Below are positions 27,688 through 37,021 of a stretch of DNA of 64,000 bases, one piece after another. This DNA comes from Giesbergeria anulus. GTDB taxonomy: Bacteria; Pseudomonadota; Gammaproteobacteria; Burkholderiales; Burkholderiaceae_C. Both the position numbers and the translations under genes were made by a program. The DNA lies in contig NZ_FOGD01000005.1 in assembly GCF_900111115.1 (NCBI RefSeq), positions 62,001 through 126,000 on the forward strand, in the 5' to 3' direction. The notes beneath the pieces were generated by a model. That model searched no databases. It was not told the origin of the DNA and worked only from the letters and a program-made list of their open reading frames with translations. The stretch's first letter is position 1, and each line of letters begins with the position of its first letter.

Positions 27688-29121
27688 TCAGGCCACCCGG
27701 CAGATTTTGAGCATATTGGTGCCGCCCGGTGCGCCCATCGGCTCGCCACAGGTGATGGCATAAACGTCACCGCTTTGCACAATGCCGCGCTCTTTCAGGC
27801 TGCGCTCGGCCTGCACCAAAGCGGTGTCGCGGTCAGCGCTGGTGTCCATGAGCAAGGGGCTAACATTGCGAAACAGCGCCATGCGCCGCTGCGTAGCCAC
27901 TTTGGGTGTGAGCGCATAAATCGGGATATGGATGCGGTGGCGGCTCATCCACAGCGCAGTGGAGCCGCTATCGGTCATGGCGACAATGGCTTTAGCGCCC
28001 AAGTGGTGCGCCGTGAACAAAGCCCCCATCGCGATGGATTGGTCAATGCTAGAGAAGGTACGCCGAGAAAAATCGGCGTCCAATTGCACATCTTCTGCCG
28101 CCTCGGCAGCAGTGCAGATGGTAGCCATTTCTTGCACCGTTTGCAGCGGAAATCGCCCGGCAGCAGTCTCGGCACTGAGCATCACGGCATCGGTGCCATC
28201 GAGCACCGCATTGGCCACGTCACTGACCTCGGCACGGGTAGGCACCGGGTTGGTAATCATGCTTTCCATCATTTGCGTGGCGGTAATCACCACCTTGTCC
28301 ATGTCACGCGCCATGCGGATCATCTTCTTTTGCAGCGCAGGCACGACAGCATTGCCCACCTCCACGGCCAGATCACCCCGCGCCACCATAATGCCATCGC
28401 TGGCGCGCAAAATTTCTTCCAGCCGGGGGATGGCCTCGGCGCGCTCAATCTTGGCAATCAGGCTGGGGCGGTGGTTCAGCCCGGCAGCAGCCACATGGCA
28501 CAGTTGGCGCGCCATTTCCATGTCGGTGGCATTTTTCGGAAAGCTCACGGCCACATAATCGGCTTGGAAAGACATCGCGGTTTTGATGTCATCCATGTCT
28601 TTGGCGGTCAGAGCGGGAGCCGTCAAGCCGCCGCCCTTTTTGTTGATGCCCTTGTTGTTTGACAACTCGCCACCCAAATGCACAGTGGTGTGGACTTGCT
28701 CACCACGCACAGCATCCACCGTGAGCACAATCAGGCCATCGTTGAGCAGCAACAGATCGCCGGGTTTAACATCGCGCGGCAGCTCTTTGTAATCGAGACC
28801 GACGCCGCCAATATCGCCCAATTCAGTGCGCGAGGCATCGAGCACAAAACTGGCCCCCGGCACCAGCTCTACCTTGCCTTCGGCAAACTTGCCAACACGG
28901 ATTTTGGGGCCTTGCAGGTCGGCCATGATGGCTACCTCGCGCCCGGCACGGCGGGCCGCTTCGCGCACGGCGGCAGCGCGGTCAATGTGGTCTTGGGCCT
29001 TGCCGTGGCTGAAGTTCAGCCGCACAACATTCACCCCGGCAATGATCATGGCTTCTAGCATGTCAATATCGCTAGAGGCTGGGCCAAGGGTGGCTACGAT
29101 TTTGGTGGCACGGCGCAACAT
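27688..29121 (-). CDS. pyk: pyruvate kinase
   Basis: Pyruvate kinase converts phosphoenolpyruvate and ADP to pyruvate and ATP, the last step of glycolysis. The 477-residue protein starts RRATKIVATLGPASS and shows the active-site motif IMVARGDLAVEVG, the Lys in LIAKIERAEA and the EVSDVANAVLDGTDAVMLS region with the substrate-binding Thr. The length fits type II enzymes. It lies downstream of pgk with two lipoprotein genes between; a terminator stops upstream transcription before its start, so it needs its own promoter. Confidence 0.96.
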   Translation of the reverse strand: MLRRATKIVATLGPASSDIDMLEAMIIAGVNVVRLNFSHGKAQDHIDRAAAVREAARRAGREVAIMADLQGPKIRVGKFAEGKVELVPGASFVLDASRTELGDIGGVGLDYKELPRDVKPGDLLLLNDGLIVLTVDAVRGEQVHTTVHLGGELSNNKGINKKGGGLTAPALTAKDMDDIKTAMSFQADYVAVSFPKNATDMEMARQLCHVAAAGLNHRPSLIAKIERAEAIPRLEEILRASDGIMVARGDLAVEVGNAVVPALQKKMIRMARDMDKVVITATQMMESMITNPVPTRAEVSDVANAVLDGTDAVMLSAETAAGRFPLQTVQEMATICTAAEAAEDVQLDADFSRRTFSSIDQSIAMGALFTAHHLGAKAIVAMTDSGSTALWMSRHRIHIPIYALTPKVATQRRMALFRNVSPLLMDTSADRDTALVQAERSLKERGIVQSGDVYAITCGEPMGAPGGTNMLKICRVA

Positions 29122-29156
29122 AGTAAGAGCACTCTCTGAACAAAGGGATAAAAAAA

Positions 29157-29176
29157 AGGCCGTCTTCAGACGGCCT
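29157..29176 (-). terminator. Rho-independent terminator after the FlgO-like gene
   Basis: Arms AGGCCGTC and GACGGCCT (29157-29164 and 29169-29176) with a four-base loop, followed on the reverse strand by a run of seven T (complement of 29151-29157). It lies 54 bases after the FlgO-like stop and 36 bases before pyk. The reverse-strand arm and loop contain AGGCCGTCTGAA, identical to one dialect of the Neisseriaceae DNA uptake sequence. Confidence 0.85.
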
Positions 29177-29229
29177 GCAAGAAAATCATGCCTGCCCCTG
29201 CTGATGCACAGGAGCGGTGCCGTGGCAGG

Positions 29230-29796
29230 TCAGCGCGGCACTTGCAGCAGGCGCTGCACATCGCGGTCATTGGGCAGGGCGTAATCGTGGCCCCGGATGA
29301 TGCGGCTGTCTTCGGTACGCACCAGCTTGAGGCTGATATAGGTAAAGTTGGCCGCTGCCGAGTAGGTACCCACCAGCACCAGCGAGGCGTTGTGGCTGCG
29401 GGCAATGTCTTTGATCTCGCGTGAGAGCAGCAATTCGCCAGCGCCTTCACGCACAAACACGTCGCCGCGCAGCTTGATCTCTTTGACGTTAAAGCCCGTG
29501 GCCGCCATGTGCGAAGCGTACTGCTCCGACAGCGTACGCCCCAGCGGAGCCGAGCGGCTCAAATCATTAACGTTGACCACGGTAGCCACCAACACCGGCC
29601 CTTGGCCAAGGCTGCTGAGGTCAAAACCAGCCGTGAGTTTGGCCACGGCATCACGGTTGCTGTCCAAAAACTGGCTGGCAGCAGCCTCTTCGTAGGTTGG
29701 GCCTACGCGCACGGGCACCGTGCTGTTCCAACACCCGGTTAGCAGCACCGAGGCTGCGGCCAGCGCCACAAGGGAAGGAAGGCAAGAGAGCTTCAT
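29230..29796 (-). CDS. FlgO-family outer-membrane lipoprotein
   Basis: A 188-residue lipoprotein: a hydrophobic signal ends in LLTGC with Cys22 as the acylation site. The mature part (DLSRSAPLGRTLSEQYASHM, the GFNVKEIKLRGDVFV strand, and LVLVGTYSAAANFTYISLKL) matches the FlgO domain, known in Vibrio for a flagellum-associated outer-membrane protein. No flagellar genes are near, so the role here may differ. Its ATG overlaps the upstream lipoprotein stop by four bases, making a two-gene operon closed by a strong terminator. Confidence 0.83.
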   Translation of the reverse strand: MKLSCLPSLVALAAASVLLTGCWNSTVPVRVGPTYEEAAASQFLDSNRDAVAKLTAGFDLSSLGQGPVLVATVVNVNDLSRSAPLGRTLSEQYASHMAATGFNVKEIKLRGDVFVREGAGELLLSREIKDIARSHNASLVLVGTYSAAANFTYISLKLVRTEDSRIIRGHDYALPNDRDVQRLLQVPR

Positions 29797-30479
29797 TGGG
29801 CCACCACCTTCATGTTGATGTTACGGTAAGACGGGCGCATAAACAGCGGGGTATCGACGTTTTCGAGGTAATAGACATCGGTTTTACGCACCAGAAACTG
29901 TCCGCCTTTGGCGACGGTAGTGGTCAGAATCATTTCGGTATGGGTGGGGCCACCTGAGTTGATACTGGCTGCATAGTCAGCCACCCCAGTCAAGCCCAAG
30001 CCCGCCAGCAATTGGGCATCAATGTGCTCATAGCGTAGACCGTAGGCGGCCATCAAGCCTCCAGCCAACATCGTAAACTGGCCCGGAATAAAGTGGGGCC
30101 GATCACTGTTGTGACGCACCACTTGGGTGTGGTAGCTCACCTCCAAGGCAGGCCCCGGCGCTTGCATCACGGCAGCACCACTTTGCACCAGCTCGGTAAT
30201 CAAAAAGTCGCGAAATGCCAAATCAAAGGCACTGGCTTGGGCTGGGGCCGAAACATACAGTGGCGTAGCCGGTGGCATGCCCAAGCGCTCTAACGAGCCC
30301 AAGGTTTGCGCGACCACATCGCGCGACAATAAATCCCAATGCCCCGCAGAGCGCACCTTGGGCTGTACTGTGAGTTCAAAATTTTCTGCCAGAGGGATCG
30401 GCGATTTCGCGGCGCACCCCACCAACGCAGCCACAGCACCCGCTACCAAGGCCGCGCCGATTGCTCTTGCAAATACCAT
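29793..30479 (-). CDS. hypothetical lipoprotein, coupled to FlgO-like gene
   Basis: A 228-residue protein with a short signal and lipobox ALVGC (Cys22). I recognise no family with confidence. The mature part has an FELTVQPKVRSAGHWDLLSRD opening strand region, a DLAFRDFLITELVQSG helix resembling other lipoproteins paired with FlgO-like proteins, and a C-terminal TDVYYLENVDTPLFM strand. The ATG at 30479 is fixed by an ideal AGGAGGG. It is the first gene of the pair with the FlgO-like gene; both may form one outer-membrane complex. Confidence 0.78.
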   Translation of the reverse strand: MVFARAIGAALVAGAVAALVGCAAKSPIPLAENFELTVQPKVRSAGHWDLLSRDVVAQTLGSLERLGMPPATPLYVSAPAQASAFDLAFRDFLITELVQSGAAVMQAPGPALEVSYHTQVVRHNSDRPHFIPGQFTMLAGGLMAAYGLRYEHIDAQLLAGLGLTGVADYAASINSGGPTHTEMILTTTVAKGGQFLVRKTDVYYLENVDTPLFMRPSYRNINMKVVAQ

Positions 30480-30566
30480 GATTCCCTCCTGCTGATAGGC
30501 GGGTGCGAGGCGTACAACGCCCGGCACCGACCTGATGAAAAAACGATTCTGGGTGTGTAGGCTGGG

Positions 30567-30590
30567 AAAAACAAGAAAAATGTTGTTTTT
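30567..30590. repeat. AT-rich inverted repeat upstream of the lipoprotein pair
   Basis: Perfect 8-base arms AAAAACAA (30567-30574) and TTGTTTTT (30583-30590) flank an 8-base spacer. The repeat lies between the pgk stop (30618) and the lipoprotein start (30479). It could act as a weak terminator for pgk, with T-rich tails on both strands, or as an operator for the lipoprotein operon; the sequence does not decide. Confidence 0.5.
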
Positions 30591-30617
30591 GCCACCACCG
30601 TGCTCCACCCAGATGGC

Positions 30618-31814
30618 TCAAGCCTGCACTGCGCGCTGCTGCAAGATGTCAAAAGCGGGCAGCAACTTGCCTTCGAGCACCTCTAAAAAGGCACCGCCGC
30701 CGGTAGAGATATAGCCCACTTGCTGCTCAATGCCGTACTTGGCAATGGCCGCCAAGGTGTCACCGCCACCGGCAATGCTAAAGGCAGGCGATTCGGCAAT
30801 GGCTTGGGCAATGGTCTGGGTGCCGTTGGCAAAGGCATCAAACTCAAACACGCCCACCGGGCCATTCCAAACGATGGTGCCCGCTGCCTTGAGCTGCGCC
30901 GCCAGCTTGGCGGCTGTTTCGGGGCCAATGTCCAAAATCAGGTCGTCTTCGGCCACATCGGTGGCCGCCTTGACGGTGGCGGGCGCATCGGCAGCAAAGG
31001 TCTTGGCTACCACCACATCGGTGGGCACCGGCACGTCGGCACCACGGGCCTTCATGGCCTCCATCACGATACGGGCCTGCTCAACCAAATCTGGCTCGGC
31101 CAGACTTTTGCCAATCGGCAGGCCAGCGGCCAGCATAAAGGTGTTGGCAATGCCGCCACCGACGATCAACTGATCGACCTTGTCGGCCAAACTTTGCAAA
31201 ATGGTGAGTTTGGTACTGACCTTGCTGCCCGCCACAATGGCGGCCAGCGGGCGTTGGGGTTGGGCCAAGGCTTTGGTCAGGGCGTCAATTTCTGCCGACA
31301 GCAGCGGGCCAGCACAGGCGATGGGGGCAAACTGGGCAATGCCGTAGGTGGTGCCTTCGGCGCGGTGGGCAGTGCCAAAAGCATCGTTCACAAAGATGTC
31401 GCACAGGGCGGCCATCTTGCGCGCCAGTGCTTCTTTGTTTTTCTTTTCGCCCACATTGAGGCGGCAGTTTTCGAGCAGCACCACTTGGCCGGGCTGCACC
31501 TGCACGCCATCGACCCAATCAGACACCAGCGGCACTTCGCGGCCCAACAATTCAGACAGGCGTGCGGCCACTGGAGCCAGCGAGTCTTCAGGCTTGAAGG
31601 CCCCTTCGGTAGGGCGGCCCAGATGGCTAGTGACCATCACCGCAGCACCGGCATCTAGCGCCTGCTGGATGCAGGGCACCGAGGCACGGATGCGGGTGTC
31701 TTCGGTGATGCGGCCCGTGTCGTCTTGTGGCACGTTCAGATCAGCACGGATAAACACACGTTGACCACGGACTTTGCCTTGGGCACACAGGTCGGAAAAG
31801 CGAAGAATGTTCAT
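30618..31814 (-). CDS. pgk: phosphoglycerate kinase
   Basis: Phosphoglycerate kinase transfers phosphate between 1,3-bisphosphoglycerate and ADP. The 398-residue protein has the signature [14 protein letters not shown], the substrate-binding SHLGRP, the hinge and ADP sites including [10 protein letters not shown] and the nucleotide-binding [18 protein letters not shown] at 31814 matches the family start (NILRFSDL) and the frame 14 codons upstream is leader. It heads the pgk/pyk/fba block on this strand and follows azlD after 72 bases. Confidence 0.96.
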   Translation of the reverse strand: MNILRFSDLCAQGKVRGQRVFIRADLNVPQDDTGRITEDTRIRASVPCIQQALDAGAAVMVTSHLGRPTEGAFKPEDSLAPVAARLSELLGREVPLVSDWVDGVQVQPGQVVLLENCRLNVGEKKNKEALARKMAALCDIFVNDAFGTAHRAEGTTYGIAQFAPIACAGPLLSAEIDALTKALAQPQRPLAAIVAGSKVSTKLTILQSLADKVDQLIVGGGIANTFMLAAGLPIGKSLAEPDLVEQARIVMEAMKARGADVPVPTDVVVAKTFAADAPATVKAATDVAEDDLILDIGPETAAKLAAQLKAAGTIVWNGPVGVFEFDAFANGTQTIAQAIAESPAFSIAGGGDTLAAIAKYGIEQQVGYISTGGGAFLEVLEGKLLPAFDILQQRAVQA

Positions 31815-31886
31815 AACGGGACGGTAAGCGAGAAGAATCTGTTGCAAGCGGGCCACATTGTAGGGGTGGCCCTGCCAGTTCTTACG

Positions 31887-32222
31887 TTACCAACCCAGCA
31901 GAATATGCAACGGCAAGTACACCGCCATGCCCACGCTGATGGTGCCCAGAATGCCGCGCCGCCAAAAATAGTAGCAGGCAGCACACAAGATAGCCGGTAA
32001 GCGAGCATCTTGCCAAGTGGCAATCAGGCTGCCTTGGCTCATGACGATCTCAGGAGCCAGCACGGCACTCAAAGCGGCCAGCGGCGCATATTTCAACCCG
32101 CGCCGCAGCCAGTGCGGCAGCGGCAGCTCTTGCTGCGGGATCATAAAAAAAGAGCGCGACAGCATCGTGATCAGCCCTAGGCCGACAATCGCCAGCGCCC
32201 AATCGAGCCAAGTCCAGCCCAT
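31887..32222 (-). CDS. azlD: AzlD-family branched-chain amino acid transport subunit
   Basis: A 111-residue membrane protein with about four helices, the small partner of AzlC in branched-chain amino acid export. The pattern WALAIVGLGLITMLSRSFF, LKYAPLAALSAVLAPEI and an LPAILCAACYYFW helix is characteristic. The ATG overlaps the azlC stop (TGATG); a TTG one codon upstream is less likely. It forms an operon with azlC and probably with fmt and def. Confidence 0.88.
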   Translation of the reverse strand: MGWTWLDWALAIVGLGLITMLSRSFFMIPQQELPLPHWLRRGLKYAPLAALSAVLAPEIVMSQGSLIATWQDARLPAILCAACYYFWRRGILGTISVGMAVYLPLHILLGW

Positions 32223-32935
32223 CAATCAGGCTCCTTGTGCTGCAACCAAGCCTCTGCTGCCAAGCCTGCGGCCACCGCCGCCACAATCGCCACCAAAATA
32301 TTGAGCTTGAGCGGCAAAGCAAAAGCGGCCACCGCCGCCGTGGCCGCCACCCCGGTAGCAATCCAAGTAGCCCGATCATGGAGCATAGACAACAGCACGC
32401 CCAACAGCGCCAGCACGCCAGCAAAACCCAAGCCCCAAGATAACGGCACCTCATTGGCCAGCAAAATACCGGCAATCGACGGCAATTGCCACGCTAGCCA
32501 GTTGGTCGTAGCAGCACCCCAAAAATAGGGCTGTTGCTCTGGCTGCGGTTGTTGCGTTGGGTAGCGCTTCATGAATGCAACAAAAATCACATCGCCACTA
32601 AAGTAGCCAATGGTGAGGCGCTGGCGCAGCGGTAAATGGGCAAAGTAGCTGCGCCACAGGTTGCTAAAAATCACAAAGCGCAAATTGACGCAGATGGCCG
32701 TGAGCCAAATCACCCACAGCGGCGCACCCACGGCCAGCAAGGGCAGCACGGCCAATTGGGCGCTCCCGGCATAGACCAGCAAAGACACTGCCAACGCCAG
32801 CGGCACCGACAGCCCGCCTTTGACCATCGCCACCCCAGTGACCAAGCCCCAAGCGGCCATCCCCACGGCAGGGCTAATCATGTCGCGCACCGCGAGGCGA
32901 TACGCCGGGTGGCGCACAGTGTCAGTGAGGGCCAT
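32222..32935 (-). CDS. azlC: AzlC-family branched-chain amino acid exporter subunit
   Basis: A 237-residue inner-membrane protein with about six to seven helices, the large subunit of the AzlCD exporter (YgaZ in Escherichia coli). Motifs typical for the family are the early [35 protein letters not shown] and [20 protein letters not shown] at 32935 lies inside the last codons of fmt, giving a 14-base overlap; another ATG three codons earlier is possible. Overlap on both sides implies cotranslation with fmt and azlD. Confidence 0.9.
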   Translation of the reverse strand: MALTDTVRHPAYRLAVRDMISPAVGMAAWGLVTGVAMVKGGLSVPLALAVSLLVYAGSAQLAVLPLLAVGAPLWVIWLTAICVNLRFVIFSNLWRSYFAHLPLRQRLTIGYFSGDVIFVAFMKRYPTQQPQPEQQPYFWGAATTNWLAWQLPSIAGILLANEVPLSWGLGFAGVLALLGVLLSMLHDRATWIATGVAATAAVAAFALPLKLNILVAIVAAVAAGLAAEAWLQHKEPD

Positions 32936-33908
32936 TAAGGCCATCGGTGGCACCCAGCACCATGCCGGGTTGCAGGGCAAAGCCGCGCAAAAAATCAGCA
33001 GCAGGCAAGCGCTTGCCGCCTGCGCGCTGCAACACCGTCAGGCGCAAAGCGCCTTCACCACAGGCCACCACCACGCCTTGTGCGTCTGCTTGCACAATCT
33101 GCCCAGCCCGCACACCGGCAGGCACTGCACCATCGGCCAACGTAGCGGCCCAAAGTTTGATGGTCTCGCCCTGCGCCACGGTGCTGGCCCCCGGAAAGGG
33201 GTCAAAAGCGCGGATGCGCTGGCCGATCACGGTGGCTGGCAGTTGCCAGTCAATGCTGCTTTCGGCCTTTTCAATTTTGTGCGCATAGGTCACGCCCGCC
33301 GCAGGCTGGGGCGTAGGCTGCAAGCGCGCTGCGCTGGCTTGTTGCAGGGCTTGCACAATCAAATGCCCACCCAGCGTAGCCAGCTTATCGTGCAAGCTGG
33401 CGGTGGTGTCATGGGTGGCAATGGGCAAAGGCTCCATGAGCAACATATCGCCGGTGTCTAAGCCCGCATCCATCTGCATGATGGTGACGCCGGTTTGCGC
33501 ATCTCCGGCCTCAATAGCACGGTGGATGGGCGCGGCACCACGCCAGCGCGGCAGCAGGCTGGCATGGATGTTCAGGCAGCCCAGACGTGGCAAATCCAAC
33601 GTCCACTGCGGCAAAATCAGGCCATAAGCCGCTACCACCATGACGTCGGCTTGGGCAGCCTCTAGCGCGGCGCGTGCCTCGGCAGCTTCTGAGGCAAATT
33701 TGCCATCCAAGCGCAGGCTGTGCGGTTGCGCCACCGCAATGCCATGCTCTAGCGCACATTGCTTGACCGGGGAGGCTTGCAACTTCATGCCGCGCCCAGC
33801 GGGGCGGTCGGGCTGGCTTAGTACCAAGGGGACGGTATAGCCCGCTTGCAGCAATTGCTCTAGCGCCACACGGGCAAACTCTGGCGTGCCAGCAAAAACA
33901 ACCCTCAT
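32922..33908 (-). CDS. fmt: methionyl-tRNA formyltransferase
   Basis: Fmt formylates initiator Met-tRNA using 10-formyl-tetrahydrofolate. The 328-residue protein starts [16 protein letters not shown] and carries the catalytic segment [16 protein letters not shown] and [16 protein letters not shown], then a C-terminal tRNA-binding domain (about 210-315). It overlaps the def gene by four bases (ATGA), the classical def-fmt arrangement that links formylation to deformylation. Confidence 0.95.
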   Translation of the reverse strand: MRVVFAGTPEFARVALEQLLQAGYTVPLVLSQPDRPAGRGMKLQASPVKQCALEHGIAVAQPHSLRLDGKFASEAAEARAALEAAQADVMVVAAYGLILPQWTLDLPRLGCLNIHASLLPRWRGAAPIHRAIEAGDAQTGVTIMQMDAGLDTGDMLLMEPLPIATHDTTASLHDKLATLGGHLIVQALQQASAARLQPTPQPAAGVTYAHKIEKAESSIDWQLPATVIGQRIRAFDPFPGASTVAQGETIKLWAATLADGAVPAGVRAGQIVQADAQGVVVACGEGALRLTVLQRAGGKRLPAADFLRGFALQPGMVLGATDGLNGPH

Positions 33909-34414
33909 TCGCGGGCCTCGCGCTGGCGCTTGACCATCTTAGATTTGATGCGGTTGCGCTTGAGCGGCGACAGGTACTCGACAAACACCTTGCCCAACAA
34001 ATGATCCATTTCGTGTTGGATGCACACGGCCAGCAAGCCTTCGGCCTCGATCTCCCGCGAGACGCCATTGGCGTCCAAGGCGCGCACCCGCACGGCCACC
34101 GAGCGCGCCACGCCATCGTAAATGCCGGGCACCGACAAGCAGCCCTCGTCACCCACCACGGTATCGGGGCTGGCCCAGACCAGCTCTGGGTTAATGAGCA
34201 CTTGGGGCTGGTTGCGCTCTTCGGAGGTGTCTATCACCAGCACGCGCTCATGCACGTTGATTTGCGTGGCTGCCAGCCCGATACCGTGGGCGTCGTACAT
34301 AGTGTCTAGCATGTCAGCCACCAGCTGGCGCACGCGCTCATCTACCCCCGCCACCGGCTTGGCTACCGTGTGCAGTTGGGGATCGGGATAGCAAAGAATC
34401 GGGAGAATGGCCAT
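33905..34414 (-). CDS. def: peptide deformylase
   Basis: This Fe(II) enzyme removes the N-terminal formyl group from new proteins. The 169-residue protein contains all three family motifs: [13 protein letters not shown] with the metal-binding cysteine and QHEMDH with the two metal histidines and catalytic Glu. ATG at 34414 gives the usual [11 protein letters not shown] beginning. It is the first gene of the def-fmt-azlCD operon and is divergent from a LysM protein gene 155 bases away, where the operon promoter must lie. Confidence 0.96.
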   Translation of the reverse strand: MAILPILCYPDPQLHTVAKPVAGVDERVRQLVADMLDTMYDAHGIGLAATQINVHERVLVIDTSEERNQPQVLINPELVWASPDTVVGDEGCLSVPGIYDGVARSVAVRVRALDANGVSREIEAEGLLAVCIQHEMDHLLGKVFVEYLSPLKRNRIKSKMVKRQREARE

Positions 34415-34569
34415 GGTGTCGGAAGGAAATAGTGCCGTATTTTCGCTACTTTTGCTGCACCGCAGCGCCGAGCTCGCCAATAATCATTGCCCCATGCAGG
34501 GTTTGCCTACAGAATTCTTGGCCATTCATCAACCCCGATCCACCACAGCAGCGACGGAGCCTCTCGCCC

Positions 34570-35811
34570 ATGCAGCACCCCAAACAAGACATGCCCCTCT
34601 CTACCCGCACACCTTCAGGGCTACCTTGGCACATGATCTTGGCACTGGGCGCAGCACTTACCGGGCCGTCGGCCCCGGCACAACCGCTCCCCGTAGCCGT
34701 CACAGCCAGTCAACCCACCACTGCGCAAGCCGTAGAGCAGCACGGAGTGGCCGTGGCCGAACTGGCCCCCAACGCCCCTGAGCGTTATGTGGTCAAGCGC
34801 GGAGACACCCTCTGGGGCATCTCAGGCATCTACTTACAAAAGCCTTGGCGCTGGCCACAGCTGTGGGGCATGAACCGGCAAGAGATTGCCAACCCGCACC
34901 TGATTTTTCCGGGCCAAACGCTGTATCTGGACACCGAGGGGGGCTACGCTCGGCTGCGCACCCGTGCCGCACAGGGCCGTGGGGAGCCCGAAACGCTGCG
35001 CATCTCACCGCGCACCCGCAGCGAGAGTTTGGCTGACTCTGCCTTGCCGACACTGCAACCACACCTGATTGAGCCCTTTTTGGTCGAACCCTTGGTGATG
35101 GATGAGCAAGAGCTGCTGCAAGCGCCGCGCCTGATTGCCACCACCGAAAGCCGCGTGCTCATGAGCACCGGCGACCGTGTGTACGCCCGCAGTGGAACCG
35201 GAGTCTCCTTGCGCACTGACAACAGCGAATCGCGCCAATACCGGATTTTTCGCAATGCACACCCCCTCAAACACCCCGTTACTGGCGAAGTGCTCGGCTA
35301 CGAGGCCCAATACCTAGGCCAGGCAGAGTTGTTGCGCAGTGAGGGCAGCGAAACGGGCATCAACGAGCGTGGCGCACGCATTGAGGAGTACATTCCGGCC
35401 ACACTGAGCATCACCGCCATCCGTGAAGAAATCCACGCTGGCGACCGTCTGCTGCCAATGCCCGAACGCTCTTTTGTCAACTACACCCCCCACGCACCGC
35501 AATATGAGATTGACGCCTATGTCGTCTCCATCTACAACAGTTCGGCATTAGCCAATGCGGCGCAAAACCAAGTCATTACCATCAGCGCAGGTGAGCACGA
35601 CGGCCTGCAAACCGGCCATGTGCTCTACCTGATAACCCAAGGGGGCCATATTCAAGACAAAACCGATGAAGCACGCGCCACCGTCAAACTGCCCAACGAA
35701 AACAACGGCGTAGCAATGGTGTTTCGTACTTTCGAGCGGGTGTCCTATGCCCTTATCCTGAACGTGCAAAACACCGTGCGCATTGGCGACAGGCTGGTCA
35801 ATCCGCAGTAA
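34570..35811 (+). CDS. LysM-domain exported protein
   Basis: A 413-residue protein. The N-terminus up to about residue 40 contains a hydrophobic stretch (HMILALGAALTGPSAPAQ) that is probably a signal peptide; ATGs at 34570 and 34591 are both possible starts. Residues about 70-120 are a LysM peptidoglycan-binding domain (YVVKRGDTLWGISGIYL, WGMNRQEIANPHLIFPGQTLYL). The rest is a conserved but uncharacterised region found in betaproteobacterial LysM proteins beside dprA. The gene is 19 bases upstream of dprA and likely cotranscribed with it. Confidence 0.87.
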   Translation: MQHPKQDMPLSTRTPSGLPWHMILALGAALTGPSAPAQPLPVAVTASQPTTAQAVEQHGVAVAELAPNAPERYVVKRGDTLWGISGIYLQKPWRWPQLWGMNRQEIANPHLIFPGQTLYLDTEGGYARLRTRAAQGRGEPETLRISPRTRSESLADSALPTLQPHLIEPFLVEPLVMDEQELLQAPRLIATTESRVLMSTGDRVYARSGTGVSLRTDNSESRQYRIFRNAHPLKHPVTGEVLGYEAQYLGQAELLRSEGSETGINERGARIEEYIPATLSITAIREEIHAGDRLLPMPERSFVNYTPHAPQYEIDAYVVSIYNSSALANAAQNQVITISAGEHDGLQTGHVLYLITQGGHIQDKTDEARATVKLPNENNGVAMVFRTFERVSYALILNVQNTVRIGDRLVNPQ

Positions 35812-35830
35812 TTGCTGCGCTGGTATTGAT

Positions 35831-37000
35831 ATGGAACACGACGAATTGGCCGCTTGGCTGCGCCTGACGCTCACCCCCGGCGTGGGCAACGCCACGGCGC
35901 GCAAGTTGCTGCACCACTTTGGCCTGCCCCAGCAGGTGTTTGCCCAGTCGGCAGCGGCGTTGCGCGTCTGCACCAGTGCCGCCCAAAGCCAAGCACTGCA
36001 AACGCTGCCCCCGGCATTACAACCACTGCTAGAAAAAACCTGGCAATGGCTGCAATCGTCCAACGCTGATCTGCGCAAAGAGATAGCGCCACTGGGGCAT
36101 CCGCTGTACCCGGCAGCGCTGCTCAATAGCGATGACCCTCCCTTGCTGCTCTACCTGATGGGGGCCACTCGCTTTTTAGATGCACAGGCCCCCGCTTTGA
36201 CGATGCGCAACTGTCTGGCTGTGGTGGGCAGCCGCAACCCCACCGCGCAGGGCCAAGACAATGCCCACGCCTTTGCACAAACCCTGCGTGCCAGCGGTTT
36301 GACTATTGTGTCGGGCTTGGCCTTAGGCATTGATGCTGCCGCCCACGAAGGGGCATTGCAAGCAGCCAGCCCCCAGGACACCACCCCTGCCACCATCGCC
36401 GTAGTAGGCACCGGATTAGACCGCGTCTACCCCAGCCGCCACCGCGAGCTGGCACACCGCATCGCCGCCCAAGGTTTACTGCTGAGTGAATACCCACTGG
36501 GCACAGCCCCTCTAGCCGCGCACTTTCCCAAGCGCAACCGCATTATTGCGGGCCTATGCCAAGGGTTGCTGGTAGTAGAGGCAGCACCAGCTTCGGGCTC
36601 GCTCATCACCGCCCGCTTGGCAGCAGACCAAGGGCGCGAAGTGTTTGCCATTCCGGGCTCCATCCATGCCCCCCAGTCGCGCGGCTGCCATGCGCTGATA
36701 CGCCAAGGGGCCACACTGGTGGAGTCAGCCCAAGACGTGCTGGAAGACCTGCATTTTTCCCAGCCCTGTATCCCTGCTGCCACTACAGCCGACGCTGCCC
36801 CGACCCCAGATACTGCCATAGACACCGCAGAATCGCCCTTGCTGCAAGCGCTGGCTTTCGACCCCGTGGGCCTCGATACTTTGGTGGCCCGCACTGGGCT
36901 AGACACCGCCAGCCTGTGGGTGCAACTGCTAGAGTTGGAGCTGAGCGGCCAAGTAGCCCGCCTGCCCGGTGGCCTGTTTCAGCGCATGGCCTTGGCCTGA
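35831..37000 (+). CDS. dprA: DNA-processing protein DprA
   Basis: DprA loads RecA on incoming single-stranded DNA during natural transformation. The 389-residue protein has an N-terminal helix-hairpin-helix/SAM-like part (LTPGVGNATARKLL), the Rossmann-like core (AVVGSRNPTAQGQDNA, GLTIVSGLALGIDAAAH, GTGLDRVYPSRHRELA, FPKRNRIIAGL, VVEAAPASGSLITARLA) and a C-terminal winged-helix domain (about 325-389). ATG at 35831 gives the normal N-terminus. The gene points towards a competence capacity, though no other competence gene is in the window. Confidence 0.94.
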   Translation: MEHDELAAWLRLTLTPGVGNATARKLLHHFGLPQQVFAQSAAALRVCTSAAQSQALQTLPPALQPLLEKTWQWLQSSNADLRKEIAPLGHPLYPAALLNSDDPPLLLYLMGATRFLDAQAPALTMRNCLAVVGSRNPTAQGQDNAHAFAQTLRASGLTIVSGLALGIDAAAHEGALQAASPQDTTPATIAVVGTGLDRVYPSRHRELAHRIAAQGLLLSEYPLGTAPLAAHFPKRNRIIAGLCQGLLVVEAAPASGSLITARLAADQGREVFAIPGSIHAPQSRGCHALIRQGATLVESAQDVLEDLHFSQPCIPAATTADAAPTPDTAIDTAESPLLQALAFDPVGLDTLVARTGLDTASLWVQLLELELSGQVARLPGGLFQRMALA

Positions 37001-37021
37001 ACCTGCCAGTGCAGCGCCGCG

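Noticed and set aside
29157-29176. Concluding from the uptake-sequence-like 12-mer that the organism is a member of Neisseriaceae
   Set aside because: One copy in 64 kb is far below the density in Neisseriaceae, and the gene content and protein families point to Burkholderiales.
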